Origin: Actinomycetospora cinnamomea
GTDB lineage: Bacteria > Actinomycetota > Actinomycetes > Mycobacteriales > Pseudonocardiaceae
Reading direction: 5' to 3'
Length of the DNA: 64,000 nt
Assembly: GCF_003096675.1 (NCBI RefSeq)
Contig: NZ_QEKW01000006.1
Location: 124,001 to 188,000 of the forward strand
Numbering within the stretch: the stretch's first letter is position 1; every line of letters starts with the position of its first letter. The notes under the pieces were generated by a model. That model was not told the origin of the DNA, searched no databases, and worked only from the letters and a program-made list of their open reading frames with translations. Below, in pieces: positions 16,572 to 26,592 of the stretch. The translations under genes were made by a program, and so were the position numbers.

Positions 16572-17582
16572 TTAGACGACGGCCAGGGCGCGGTCGCGCA
16601 GGTCCGCGTGCAGCCCGTCGTGCGGACGCAGTCCGGGCACGAGCGCCTTGGCCACCTTGGTCACCGCGCTGTAGTTGGTGTCGACGACGTTGGCCAGCGG
16701 CGCCAGCGACACCTGGGTGAGCAGCTGGTAGGCGTCGAGGCGGTCGAGACCGAGCAGCTCGCCGAGCCAGGCGATCATCTCGACCTGGCTGATGCGCCAG
16801 GCGTCCTCGAGCGGGCGCGACGAGCCGACCACGATGATCTCGTCGTCGTTCTCCAGCCGCGGCCACAGCGGCGCCGGACCGGCCGGCGCCTTCACCAGGT
16901 CGACGATCAGCGTGACGTCCATGGCGCCCTCGACCGCCGTCCCGCACGACTCGCCCTCACCCTGGCGGTAGTGCCCGTCCCCCACCGAGAAGATCGCGCC
17001 GGGCTCGTTGACCGGCAGGTAGCAGGTGGTGCCGGCGCGCATCTCCGGGGTGTCCATGTTGCCGCCGAACGCGTCCGGCGTGAGCGACGAGCGCACCTCG
17101 CGGTTGGCCGGCGCCACCCCGACGGTGCCGAGCATCGGGGCGAGCGGCAGGTCCAGGCTCAGGTCGGAGCGCCCGGCGACGAAGGTGACCGTGCGGCGGG
17201 CGCGGTCGACCTCGTAGATCCAGGTGCGCTCATCGAGCGGCGGGTTCAGCAGCGCCGTGCGGTCGGTGCCCGTGAGCCCGCCGAAGAACGGGACGAGCGT
17301 CGAGGCGCCCCAGTCGCGCGCCGGGGTGAGGTCGACGAGGTGCAGCACCAGCGTGTCGCCGGGCTCGGCACCGCGCACCGAGAACGGCCCGGTCTGGGGG
17401 TTGAGGAAGCGCGGGTCGAGACTCGCGCTCGCGAGGTCGGACACCGACCGGATGCGCCCGCCGAACGCGTCGTCGCACCACAGGCGCATCACGCTGCCCG
17501 GCTCGACCTCGCGGACAGGCGCGGCGCCGCCGAAGGTCCAGGCGTACTGCGACGGCTCGGGCCGGAACTCGACCACGTCCAC
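16572..17582 (-). CDS. Acetamidase/formamidase family protein
   Basis: 336 residues of the FmdA/AmdA family, which releases ammonia from short aliphatic amides. Recognisable segments are VEPGSVMRLWCDDAFGGRI, NPQTGPFSVRGAEPGDTLVL, MLGTVGVAP, FGGNMDTPE, YLPVNEPGAIFSVGDGHYRQ and GESCGTAVEGAMDVTL. Starts at GTG preceded by AGGAGGACC. It lies ten bases after the 129-residue gene on the same strand. Confidence 0.92.
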   Translation of the reverse strand: MDVVEFRPEPSQYAWTFGGAAPVREVEPGSVMRLWCDDAFGGRIRSVSDLASASLDPRFLNPQTGPFSVRGAEPGDTLVLHLVDLTPARDWGASTLVPFFGGLTGTDRTALLNPPLDERTWIYEVDRARRTVTFVAGRSDLSLDLPLAPMLGTVGVAPANREVRSSLTPDAFGGNMDTPEMRAGTTCYLPVNEPGAIFSVGDGHYRQGEGESCGTAVEGAMDVTLIVDLVKAPAGPAPLWPRLENDDEIIVVGSSRPLEDAWRISQVEMIAWLGELLGLDRLDAYQLLTQVSLAPLANVVDTNYSAVTKVAKALVPGLRPHDGLHADLRDRALAVV

Positions 17583-17592
17583 GCCGGTCCTC

Positions 17593-17982
17593 CTAATAGC
17601 GGTCGGTGCCGGTCAGGGCGTGCTCGAGCTGGTCGGCGATGCGCGTGACCAGCCGGAACGGGCCGTCGAACTCGGCGAACGAGAGGTCCTCGAGCGGCGT
17701 GGCGTGGCGGAACACCGCGACCCCGCCCACGGCCGCCGCGCCGCCGACCACGGCGTCCTCGGCGAGCTCGAGCAGCCGCCGCGCGTCGATCTCGTCCAAC
17801 CGGCCGATGGGTGACTCGATCTGCAGCCAGTCGTGCCCGTCGACCTCGCCCTTGTGGTGCACGTACACCAGCTGCGTCCGGTCCTCCGACGTGGGGAGCC
17901 GGAACGTCATGCTCTGCGCGTCCTGGGCCATCACCTCGTAGCGCACGCGGACCCACAGCACCAGGTCGTCCCACGAGGCCAC
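17593..17982 (-). CDS. Hypothetical protein (129 residues), YbjN/CesT-chaperone-like in outline
   Basis: Predicted from GTG as VASWDDLVLWVRVRYEVMAQ, followed by alternating strands (LVYVHHKGEVDGHDWLQIES) and a helix (DARRLLELAEDAVVGGAAAV). The pattern resembles small type-III-chaperone/YbjN-like peptide-binding folds, but I cannot assign it firmly. It lies between the Ser/Thr kinase and the formamidase, all leftward, so could share their transcript. A longer open frame upstream overlaps intergenic DNA and the kinase and is rejected. Confidence 0.6.
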   Translation of the reverse strand: MASWDDLVLWVRVRYEVMAQDAQSMTFRLPTSEDRTQLVYVHHKGEVDGHDWLQIESPIGRLDEIDARRLLELAEDAVVGGAAAVGGVAVFRHATPLEDLSFAEFDGPFRLVTRIADQLEHALTGTDRY

Positions 17983-18107
17983 CGACCACTCACCGTCCTC
18001 ACGCTGGTTCTCGGTCCCGGCGCCGGGACCGCCCGGACGGCGTGCCGGGCGGAGCGATCGCACCGTAGCAGCGCGGACCGACGGTGATCGTCGGCCGCGC
18101 GGGGCGG

Positions 18108-19916
18108 TCACCGCGCGCCTCCGCCGACACCGCTCACGAGGCGGTCCCAGCCGGCGGCGCCCACGGTGGCGGTCGCGCCGCTGCGGTCGAGCAGCCGCAG
18201 CAGCGCCGCCCCGTCCCTCGGGCGGTCGCCGACCTCCTGCGCCGTCGCCCGCCGCAGCACCGGCACCAGCCGCGGAGAGAGCCGGTGCACCGCCGCGAAC
18301 GCCTCGGGGCCCGGGCCGTCGAGGATGCGCCGGGCGATGTCGAGGATGTTGTCGCCGTCGAACAGGTGGTCGCCACGGGCGGCGAACACCACGCAGCACG
18401 CCCAGGCCCACACGTCGGTGGCGGGCACGGCGCCGTTGCCGGTGACCTGCTCGGGCGCCATGTAGCCGGGCGTGCCGACCATGTTCCCCGCCGGCGTGTG
18501 GTGGGTCTGGCCGACGACGCGGGCGATGCCGAAGTCGACGACCTTCGGGCCCGCGGAGGTCAGCAGGACGTTCCCGGGCTTGAGGTCGCGGTGGGTGATG
18601 CCGTCCGCGTGCAGCGCTGCGAGGGCGCGGGCGAGCGCGATGGCCGTGCGGGTGAGCATCTCGCCGTCGGTCACCGCCCCCGACGCGGCCACGAACGCGT
18701 GCAGCGACGGCCCGTCGAGGCGCTCCATCACGATGTAGGGCATCGAGCCGTCGAAGCCGACGCCCAGCACGCGCGCCGTGTAGTCGCCGGTGACCTTCTG
18801 CAGCGTCTGGCCCTCGCGCAGGAAACGGGTGCGCGCGTCGACGTCGTCGAGCAGGTGCGGCGCGAGCACCTTGATGGCCACGACGCCGTGCGTGCCGGCG
18901 CGGTGGCCGAGGTAGACCGTGCCCATCCCGCCGGAGCCGAGCCGTCCGGTGAGCGTGTACTCGCCCACCGAGCGTGGGTCGTGCGGGGTGAGTGGCTGCT
19001 CCGGGGTCGCGAGGTCCACCAGCCGCGTGGAGGGCCCGACGACCGGCGGCGCGACCCGCGTCGGCGGCCGCGGGGCGGGCGGCACCGACCGGCCGACCAT
19101 CGGTCCGGGCGGCCGGGACGGCGCGGGCGCCGGCGCGACCTGCTGGTCGGGCCGGGCCGCCCGGCGGGCGCGCAGCAGGCGGCGCTCGCGCACCGGGGGC
19201 AGCCGCGCGGCCCGGAGCGCCTCGGGCACCACCGGCGCCTCGCGGCACGCCCGCGGGCGTCCGATGCGCGCGACCACCTGGTGCGCGAGCAGGAAGAGCA
19301 GCGCCCCCAGCCCGACCCCGGGCACCCCGATCGAGCCGGCGGCCAGCACCACGGCGAGGAAGAGCAGCACGCCGAGCACGAGCGTCGCCTTGCCCGTGCC
19401 GGTGGGCCACGGCCGGGTCACCGGCATCGCGCGCCGGCGCTCGAGGTCGAGCCCGCCCACGTAGAGCCCGACGGTGGCCAGCGAGAGCAGCGCCAGGACG
19501 ACGAGGCCCACGACGGTCAGCGTCGGCCCGGAGCTGCTCGGGCTGGGCAGCCCGGCGTCGTCGAGGCGGCCGATGACGTCGCGCACCACGGCGCGCCGGC
19601 CGTCGGCCAGCTGGTCGGCGACCAGGGAGACGACGAGCGCGCCGACCGTCGCCGTGATCGCGGCGGTCAGCACGGTGAGCCCGAGCGCCCGCGGGACGGG
19701 CAGGTCGGCGGCGCGCTGCAGGTGGCGGCGGGCGCGGCGGCGCTCGGCGCCGGTCAGCCGGGCGACGCGATCGGTGACGACGCGGTCGACGAGCATCGCC
19801 GTGCGCCGGTGCGCGGCGGCCCGCCGGTGCAGGGGGGCCATCGCCAGGGCGGTGACCACACCGGCGACGACCACGACGAGCACCGGCAGGCCGGGACCGA
19901 GCTGCGCCAGCGTCAC
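18108..19916 (-). CDS. Membrane Ser/Thr protein kinase with N-terminal membrane helices
   Basis: 602 residues. Hydrophobic helices lie near 11-27, 78-100, 133-155, 177-194 and 198-216, followed by a Pro/Arg-rich linker and a C-terminal Hanks kinase (about 318-570). The kinase is complete: GSGGMGTVYLG (327-337), the ATP lysine in VAIKV (K349), HRDLKPGNVLL (442-452), DFGIAR (461-466) and GTPGYMAPEQ (481-490). Actinobacterial PknB-type kinases usually have the reverse order, kinase first and one helix after. Starts at GTG with GGGAGGAG upstream. Ligand and targets unknown. Confidence 0.9.
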   Translation of the reverse strand: MTLAQLGPGLPVLVVVVAGVVTALAMAPLHRRAAAHRRTAMLVDRVVTDRVARLTGAERRRARRHLQRAADLPVPRALGLTVLTAAITATVGALVVSLVADQLADGRRAVVRDVIGRLDDAGLPSPSSSGPTLTVVGLVVLALLSLATVGLYVGGLDLERRRAMPVTRPWPTGTGKATLVLGVLLFLAVVLAAGSIGVPGVGLGALLFLLAHQVVARIGRPRACREAPVVPEALRAARLPPVRERRLLRARRAARPDQQVAPAPAPSRPPGPMVGRSVPPAPRPPTRVAPPVVGPSTRLVDLATPEQPLTPHDPRSVGEYTLTGRLGSGGMGTVYLGHRAGTHGVVAIKVLAPHLLDDVDARTRFLREGQTLQKVTGDYTARVLGVGFDGSMPYIVMERLDGPSLHAFVAASGAVTDGEMLTRTAIALARALAALHADGITHRDLKPGNVLLTSAGPKVVDFGIARVVGQTHHTPAGNMVGTPGYMAPEQVTGNGAVPATDVWAWACCVVFAARGDHLFDGDNILDIARRILDGPGPEAFAAVHRLSPRLVPVLRRATAQEVGDRPRDGAALLRLLDRSGATATVGAAGWDRLVSGVGGGAR

Positions 19917-19981
19917 GTCCGCTCCTCCCGCCGTCGTGTGGTCCCCGTCGCTGTCCTCCGCGACGTTACCGGGGTGCCGTG

Positions 19982-20632
19982 TCAGCCCCGGGCGCGTCGT
20001 CCCGGCGTGCCGTCACCCTCATGCGTCACATCCGTGCGACGGCGCCCGGGTCGCCAGCGCGGCCTGCGGGGGTGGCGCAGGACGACGTCGCCGAGGCTGT
20101 GGCGCCCGCGGACCACGAGGTGCGGGGTGCCGCGCTCGCGCCGGTGGACGGTGTCGTCCTTGACCTTGCCGGCCGAGATCCGCAGGGAGTCGACGTCGGC
20201 GGTCGCGTGCCCGGGCAGCACGATGACCGGCGAGCACAGACCGGTCGCCAGCTCGATCGCGATGACCGGCGCGGTGCACTCGGCGTCGGTGAAGTCGAGG
20301 GTCACCCCGCCCACCCAGCTGCGCACCCGCACCACCGGCGGCACCCGCCAGTAGCCGCGCCGGGTGATGGACCCGCCGACCCCGGCCTGCAGATCCAGGA
20401 CGTCCACCGCGCGCTCGGCGTGCAGCGACGCGCCCGGCAGGTCGTCGAGCAGCCCCTCGAGGTCGCGGCGCACCCGCGCGGCGAGCGCGGCGGCGGCGCG
20501 GTCGCTGTATTCCGCCGGCGTGAGCTGCCCGGCCACCATCGCGCGCGCCAGGAACTGCTGCACCTGCTCGCGCTCGACGTCGGAGACACGCAGGCCGGCG
20601 GGATCCACCGGCTCCGGGCTCGTGGACGTCAC
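19982..20632 (-). CDS. DUF1707 domain protein
   Basis: 216 residues. The N-terminal LRVSDVEREQVQQFLARAMV, AGQLTPAEYSDRAAAALAAR and LEGLLDDLPG are the DUF1707 (SHOCT-like) helical hairpin. The rest is a beta-rich segment like the cell-wall-active-antibiotic-response domain seen in relatives (VGGVTLDFTDAEC), then a basic Arg-rich tail. The function is unknown. The GTG has no Shine-Dalgarno site, but TATCAT lies seven bases upstream (complement of 20640-20645). Confidence 0.82.
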   Translation of the reverse strand: MTSTSPEPVDPAGLRVSDVEREQVQQFLARAMVAGQLTPAEYSDRAAAALAARVRRDLEGLLDDLPGASLHAERAVDVLDLQAGVGGSITRRGYWRVPPVVRVRSWVGGVTLDFTDAECTAPVIAIELATGLCSPVIVLPGHATADVDSLRISAGKVKDDTVHRRERGTPHLVVRGRHSLGDVVLRHPRRPRWRPGRRRTDVTHEGDGTPGRRARG

Positions 20633-20680
20633 ACCGGCGATGATAGGGCGCGGAGCCCGCTCGTCAGGCCGCTCGCCCGG

Positions 20681-20706
20681 GTTGACGGGGTGGTCATCGG
20701 GGGTAA
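20681..20706 (+). promoter_or_regulatory. SigF/SigB-like stress promoter of csbD
   Basis: GTTGAC, 14 bases, GGGTAA, resembling the GTTT-N14-16-GGGTAT class recognised by actinobacterial SigF/SigB-type sigma factors. The -10 ends nine bases before the csbD ATG, so transcription would begin at or next to the start codon. The -35 match is imperfect. Confidence 0.5.
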
Positions 20707-20715
20707 CCGGCCGGT

Positions 20716-20889
20716 ATGGCTGCTGATGACAAGATCGACAATAAGACCGACAAGCTCAAGGGCAAGGTCAAGGAGACCGCCGGCACCGTCCAGGGTGACG
20801 AGGAGCTCCGCCACGAGGGCAAGGCCGACCAGACCAAGGGCGACATCAAGCAGGCCGGCGAGAAGATCAAGGACGCCTTCAAGTCCTGA
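20716..20889 (+). CDS. CsbD-like small stress protein
   Basis: 57 residues, Lys/Asp/Glu-rich and hydrophilic: MAADDKIDNKTDKLKGKVKE, then GTVQGDEELRHEGKADQTKG. This is the CsbD family, induced by general stress in many bacteria; molecular function is not established. No Shine-Dalgarno site precedes the ATG; the promoter at 20681-20706 implies a leaderless mRNA. A strong hairpin at 20907-20937 follows. Confidence 0.9.
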   Translation: MAADDKIDNKTDKLKGKVKETAGTVQGDEELRHEGKADQTKGDIKQAGEKIKDAFKS

Positions 20890-20906
20890 GCGGCTCGCCA
20901 CACCGC

Positions 20907-20937
20907 ACGGCCCCGGGGACCTCGTCCCCGGGGCCGT
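20907..20937. terminator. Hairpin terminator between csbD and the convergent small ORF
   Basis: Perfect 14-bp stem ACGGCCCCGGGGAC / GTCCCCGGGGCCGT with a three-base loop. No U-tract. It sits 17 bases after csbD and 12 bases after the leftward ORF, so it can serve both directions. Confidence 0.8.
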
Positions 20938-20949
20938 CGCACGTCAGCC

Positions 20950-21195
20950 CTAGTAGCCGCGCGACTCCCGCCGGCCGGTGAACGCGTAGACGGGCGTCCC
21001 GTCGCCGTCGCGGCGCTCCAGGCGGTGGACGGCGAACACGTTGATGCCGGGGATGGAGCCGCCGAAGATGTCGTCGACCGTCTGGCGCGGTCCGGACTCG
21101 ACCAGCACGAGGTACTCCTCGGGCAGGCTCGCCCCCTCGGCGATCGTCAGGTCGTGGTCACCCCGGCACGGGCCGTCGGCGAGTCGGATGCGCAC
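20950..21195 (-). CDS. Small hypothetical protein (81 residues)
   Basis: Begins MRIRLADGPCRGDHDLTIAE and continues PEEYLVLVESGPRQTVDDIF, ending AFTGRRESRGY. A mixed alpha/beta composition with real-looking codon use; GGAGGTG stands nine or ten bases before the GTG. No family recognised. Convergent with csbD. Confidence 0.6.
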   Translation of the reverse strand: MRIRLADGPCRGDHDLTIAEGASLPEEYLVLVESGPRQTVDDIFGGSIPGINVFAVHRLERRDGDGTPVYAFTGRRESRGY

Positions 21196-21493
21196 GGTCC
21201 CCCCACCTCCGTCTCGAAGCTGACCCGGTCATGGTGGCACGCAGTCCTCGGACGCGTGTGGTGCACGGAACGGTGGGGGCGCGTGTGCCGATGAACGTGC
21301 ACGTGCAAGGATCACCGTCGCCGATCATGCCCCCCGTGATCGGCACCGGACCCGGTCGGTGTCCCCCCGCCGGCCGGGTCCCCCCACTCCTCGGAACGAC
21401 GGGTGGCTCACGGCGCGCCGGGCCGCCCCGGTGATTGGGGCGGGCACGCAGCGGTCATCCTCGGTGCGTTCCCGATCGGAGCTGAGAGCGGAC
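21196..21493. other. Intergenic region without a gene
   Basis: Between divergent small ORFs. Open frames here are short or overlap the shadow of neighbours. GTGCAC-type palindromes occur near 21267 and 21297, but nothing resolves into a confident promoter or RNA. Confidence 0.4.
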
Positions 21494-21829
21494 GTGCATA
21501 AGGACGAGGCGGCGGAGAGACTCGCGCGGCAGGTGACGGACGCGCTGTCCGCCATGGTCGACCACGGCACGTCCCGCCCCGCCGGTGTCGACCGCTTCGA
21601 CTGGTCCAGCGACACCCTCGACGAGCTGGCCCGCGCCGTCGTCGCCATCGGCGAGATCGTCGAGCGCAGCACCGCCCGGTCGCTCACCGAGGAGGACCCC
21701 GACGGCATCGCCGCGAGGGCCCGCGAGCTCGCCACCGCCATCGTCTGCTGCCGCAACTCCCTGCTCGTCGAGAGCGCCGCGACCCGTCTGCGCCGCACCC
21801 GTCCCGACGTCATCCGTAGCGTGAGCTGA
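21494..21829 (+). CDS. Hypothetical protein (111 residues)
   Basis: Taken from GTG as VHKDEAAERLARQVTDALSA; the frame is open further upstream to 21359, so the start is uncertain. The body is largely helical (TLDELARAVVAIGEIVERST, ARARELATAIVCCRNSLLVE) with an adjacent cysteine pair. No family recognised. No signal peptide or membrane helix is evident. Confidence 0.55.
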   Translation: MHKDEAAERLARQVTDALSAMVDHGTSRPAGVDRFDWSSDTLDELARAVVAIGEIVERSTARSLTEEDPDGIAARARELATAIVCCRNSLLVESAATRLRRTRPDVIRSVS

Positions 21830-21923
21830 CCCGCGTCGGCCCGGTCGTCCAGCGACCTCGTCGCCGGCGTCGCGTGACGCCCGGCCGACCCCGCTGCGCT
21901 GGTGAACCGGGCCGACCGGGTGC

Positions 21924-22721
21924 TCAGCGTTCGGGGGACGCGGGCGGGCGGTTCGGTGTCGGCGGCTCGCCGGCGACCGCCCCCCGCGCGCAGAGGACGC
22001 GGATCGGCGGGGTCAGGACCCGGTAGATCGGCCGGACGAGCCGGCCGGGGAGGCTGCCGTGGCGCTCTTCCTCCCAGACCCGCGCCCGCGGGTGCTCCTC
22101 GAGCAGGCGGTCCGGGAGGGACCGGGGGCGGTCGGTCGGCGCGGAGGTGCGGACCTCGATCCGGTGCAGGTGCTTGGTGCAGACGTAGCCGTACTGGCGC
22201 GGGCTGACGAGCCGGGCGGGCGCGCCGTGGTCGCCGTCGAGCGGCCGCCCGTCGAGGTTCTCGGCGATCAGCACGTCGTCGCCCATCGCGTCCTCGATCG
22301 TCGCGAGCGACCGGTAGCCGTCGAGCCCTTCGAACACCAGGTGGGTGACGCGGGCCGAGGGATCGACGGCCGGCTCGATCACCTCCCGGTAGAAGGTCGC
22401 GAAGGCGACCCCCTCCCAGCGCAGGTCGAGCGCCGACCACCCGGCGACACAGTGGAAGTCCGCGGTGAGCTCCCGGCGCGGGAGTCGCGCGAGCTCGGCC
22501 AGGGGCACCGCGAACGACGCCGTCACCGCTCCGCCGACCTCGATGGCGTGGTCCTCGGGGATCGGCGGCGGCGGGTGGTGGAGGTGGGCGCCGAAGCGCG
22601 GGAACCCGGTGACCGGGCGCTGTCCCGGGGGCAGCCGCAGGCCGTCGCGACCGCCCTGGCCAGGCCGTTCCTCCCCTTCTGCCCGGGCACCCGTCCTCGC
22701 CGCTCCGCGGGTCGTGTCCAT
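21924..22721 (-). CDS. Sulfite-oxidase-like molybdopterin-binding oxidoreductase
   Basis: 265 residues of the PF00174 molybdopterin-binding fold. The molybdenum-ligand cysteine is C91 in [37 protein letters not shown] and [20 protein letters not shown] follow. No twin-arginine signal is visible, so it appears cytoplasmic. Physiological substrate unknown. Two palindromes directly upstream suggest repression by a TetR-like protein that is not encoded next to it. Confidence 0.87.
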   Translation of the reverse strand: MDTTRGAARTGARAEGEERPGQGGRDGLRLPPGQRPVTGFPRFGAHLHHPPPPIPEDHAIEVGGAVTASFAVPLAELARLPRRELTADFHCVAGWSALDLRWEGVAFATFYREVIEPAVDPSARVTHLVFEGLDGYRSLATIEDAMGDDVLIAENLDGRPLDGDHGAPARLVSPRQYGYVCTKHLHRIEVRTSAPTDRPRSLPDRLLEEHPRARVWEEERHGSLPGRLVRPIYRVLTPPIRVLCARGAVAGEPPTPNRPPASPER

Positions 22722-22730
22722 GTCCGCCTC

Positions 22731-22754
22731 CTTCTATACGGCTGCGTATAGAAG
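22731..22754. promoter_or_regulatory. Palindromic operator upstream of the molybdoprotein gene
   Basis: Perfect inverted repeat CTTCTATACG-GCTG-CGTATAGAAG, 10 bases upstream of the ATG at 22721. Symmetry and size fit a TetR-type dimer site. Confidence 0.65.
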
Positions 22755-22773
22755 TCGCGACAGTAGCAGTCGT

Positions 22774-22789
22774 TGTACGGACCCGTACA
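22774..22789. promoter_or_regulatory. Second palindromic operator upstream of the molybdoprotein gene
   Basis: Perfect inverted repeat TGTACGG-AC-CCGTACA. It shares the TACGG...CGTA theme with the neighbouring palindrome at 22731-22754, so both may bind the same or related repressors. Confidence 0.6.
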
Positions 22790-22920
22790 GCATCGCGCGG
22801 CGTCCACGCCGGCGGAGCGCCCGGTCGGGGTGGCGCCCGCCTCGTCGCGCTCCGCGGGCCGAAAGACCCTTGTGGCGACTCACAGCCCGGCGACGATCGG
22901 CGAGGTCCGAGCACTGTGAG

Positions 22921-24687
<1,767 letters not shown>

Positions 24688-24731
24688 CACGTGGAGCACG
24701 CGCGCCCGTCGAAGCGCCGCCCTGGACGTAC

Positions 24732-24749
24732 TGCAATCTCTAGGTTGCA
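24732..24749. promoter_or_regulatory. ArsR-type operator 1 (TGCAATC-N4-GGTTGCA)
   Basis: Near-perfect palindrome with seven-base arms upstream of the SRPBCC-ArsR operon. It matches the second palindrome at 24766-24783, 34 bases downstream, about three helical turns. Confidence 0.65.
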
Positions 24750-24765
24750 CTAGGCGCCCTCGGTG

Positions 24766-24783
24766 TGCAATCGTCTGATTGCA
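24766..24783. promoter_or_regulatory. ArsR-type operator 2 (TGCAATC-N4-GATTGCA)
   Basis: Perfect seven-base-arm palindrome ending 25 bases before the ATG at 24809. Placement suggests autoregulation by the ArsR protein encoded second in the operon. Confidence 0.68.
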
Positions 24784-24808
24784 TATCCGCTCGACGAGGA
24801 GCAGCGCC

Positions 24809-25291
24809 ATGGACGACGCCACGTACACCCACGCGGAGCTGGCCGAACTGGACAGCATCGCCCGCGAGATCGACATCGACGCGCCGGCCGAACGCGTGTG
24901 GGACCTGATCGCGCGGCCGGGCTGGTTCATCAACGACGGCACGGTCGAGGCCGAGCCCGACCTGCGCTACGAGGACGACGTCGCGGTCGTCACGGACCCG
25001 ACCGGGGAGTTCCGGTTCCGGACGGTGCAGCTGGACAAGCCGCGTTACGCGGCCTTCCGCTGGCTCGGCACCCCGTTCCGGGACGCGTCCGAGGGCACGC
25101 TCGTCGAGTTCTGGGTCCAGGAGCGGGCTGGTGGCGGTGTGACGCTGCGGGTCCTGGAGAGCGGGTTCTCCAGCCTGTCCGAGGACCCCGCCGTGTGGCT
25201 GAAGGAGCGGGAAGGCAACGACCAGGGCTGGACGCAGGAACTCGCCGCGGCGAAGGCGTTCGTCGAGTCCCGCGCGGACGGCGGGTCGTGA
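24809..25291 (+). CDS. SRPBCC (START/AHSA1-like) family protein
   Basis: 160 residues. IAREIDIDAPAERVWDLIAR and the closing helix (EGNDQGWTQELAAAKAFVES) fit the Bet v 1-like fold that binds hydrophobic ligands. ATG follows GAGGAG. Its TGA overlaps the ArsR GTG by four bases, a frequent pairing in which the SRPBCC protein and an ArsR repressor are co-expressed. Ligand unknown. Confidence 0.85.
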   Translation: MDDATYTHAELAELDSIAREIDIDAPAERVWDLIARPGWFINDGTVEAEPDLRYEDDVAVVTDPTGEFRFRTVQLDKPRYAAFRWLGTPFRDASEGTLVEFWVQERAGGGVTLRVLESGFSSLSEDPAVWLKEREGNDQGWTQELAAAKAFVESRADGGS

Positions 25292-25626
25292 ACGCGAAGG
25301 ACCTTCCGGCGATGTGCGCCGCACTCGGTGACCCGACCCGCTGGGACGTCCTCACCCAGCTCGGGGAGGGCGCGAAGTCGGCCTCCGCGCTGGCCCGAGA
25401 GCTCCCGGTGAGCCGGCAGGCGATCGGTAAGCACCTGGAGGTGCTGCGCGAGGTCGGTCTGGTCGAGTCCGAGCAGCGTGGCCGCGAGGTCGTCTACTCC
25501 GCCGTCGGCGCCCGGCTCAACGCACTGGCCCGGGAACTCGACCGGATCGGCCGTTCCTGGGAGACCCGGCTGCTGCGGATCAAGGAGCTGGCCGAGCGCC
25601 CCGACGAGCGGCCGCCCCGCTCCTGA
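25288..25626 (+). CDS. ArsR-family transcriptional regulator
   Basis: 112 residues: MCAALGDPTRWDVLTQLGEG, then the recognition helix region ALARELPVSRQAIGKHLEVL and the wing VESEQRGREVVYSAVG. No cysteine pair for metal sensing is seen, so it belongs to the non-metal ArsR branch paired with SRPBCC proteins. Likely binds the two TGCAATC palindromes at 24732-24783. Confidence 0.9.
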   Translation: MNAKDLPAMCAALGDPTRWDVLTQLGEGAKSASALARELPVSRQAIGKHLEVLREVGLVESEQRGREVVYSAVGARLNALARELDRIGRSWETRLLRIKELAERPDERPPRS

Positions 25627-25751
25627 GCTCCGTCCACCACCGCAGGCCTGCCCCGCGGCCGAGCCCGTGCGCTCGGCCGCGGTCGGTCCCGCGCACCCGG
25701 CAGGCCTCCCACCCGCATCACGACGAGCAGAAGGCACACGAGGAGACAGCC

Positions 25752-26591
25752 ATGAACCACGACACCCGCGAGAGCACACCCACCGAGCCCGGCGGACGAC
25801 CCGGCCTCGCTGCGCCGGCGGACGACGCGACCGACGCGACCGGCCGGCCCCCGGTCGTCGACCGGGCGACCTTCACGACCGCGGTGGACGGGCTGCGGGC
25901 CCGGGAGAAGGCCCACACCCGCGAAGGCGACGCGATCGCCGCAGCCCGACGTCGCCTGCCCATGGTGGAGGTCGATGCGAGCCTGCCGCTCGTCGGTCCC
26001 GGCGGGCCCCTGACCCTGCTCGACGCGTTCGAGGGGCGCAGGCAGCTCATCGCGTACTACTTCATGTGGCACCCCGGGCACCCGGCGGCCGAGCAGTGCG
26101 AGGGCTGCACCTTCTACACGGGCCAGGTCCGCGAGCTCTCCCAGGTGCACTCCCGCGACGCCACGTTCGCCGTCCTCTGCCAGGGGCCGTACGAACCGAG
26201 CGTCCGCTATCGCGACTTCATGGGTTGGGACGTGCCGTGGTACTCGGCCCGGCCCTCCCTCGACTCCCTCCTCGTCGGGCGCCGGATCGGCCTGTTCCAC
26301 CTGGTCTGCTACCTGCGCGACGGCGACCGGGTCTTCGAGACCTACTGGACGAAGGACCGGGGTGTCGAGGCGTTGGACAACACCTACGGGCTGCTGGACC
26401 GGACGGTGTACGGCCGCCAGGAACCGTGGGAGGAATCCCCGGCCGGCTGGCCGCAGCGATGGGGAGCCGACGGCGGGCACCCGTACCGGAGGAACGGGCG
26501 CCCGATCGCCCAGTGGCCCCGCGTGGAGGCGGGCAGATCCGACGACCTCGGCAACACGCTCGTGGATCGGATCGTGGAGCAGCGGTCATGA
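25752..26591 (+). CDS. DUF899 thioredoxin-like protein
   Basis: 279 residues. The DUF899 signatures are RRRLPMVEVDASLPLVGPGG, LIAYYFMWHPGHPAAEQCEG (with CEGC), VRYRDFMGWDVPWYSA and VFETYWTKDRGVEALDNTYG. The fold is thioredoxin-like; function is not established. GAGGAGAC precedes the ATG. It follows the ArsR gene by 125 bases and may extend that operon, a common neighbourhood for DUF899. Confidence 0.88.
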   Translation: MNHDTRESTPTEPGGRPGLAAPADDATDATGRPPVVDRATFTTAVDGLRAREKAHTREGDAIAAARRRLPMVEVDASLPLVGPGGPLTLLDAFEGRRQLIAYYFMWHPGHPAAEQCEGCTFYTGQVRELSQVHSRDATFAVLCQGPYEPSVRYRDFMGWDVPWYSARPSLDSLLVGRRIGLFHLVCYLRDGDRVFETYWTKDRGVEALDNTYGLLDRTVYGRQEPWEESPAGWPQRWGADGGHPYRRNGRPIAQWPRVEAGRSDDLGNTLVDRIVEQRS

Positions 26592-26592
26592 A

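Noticed and set aside
22465-22920. N-terminal extension of ctaD to an ATG at 22465
   Set aside because: It would run through the divergent molybdoprotein gene and its operators. The GTG at 22921 gives the family-typical N-terminus.
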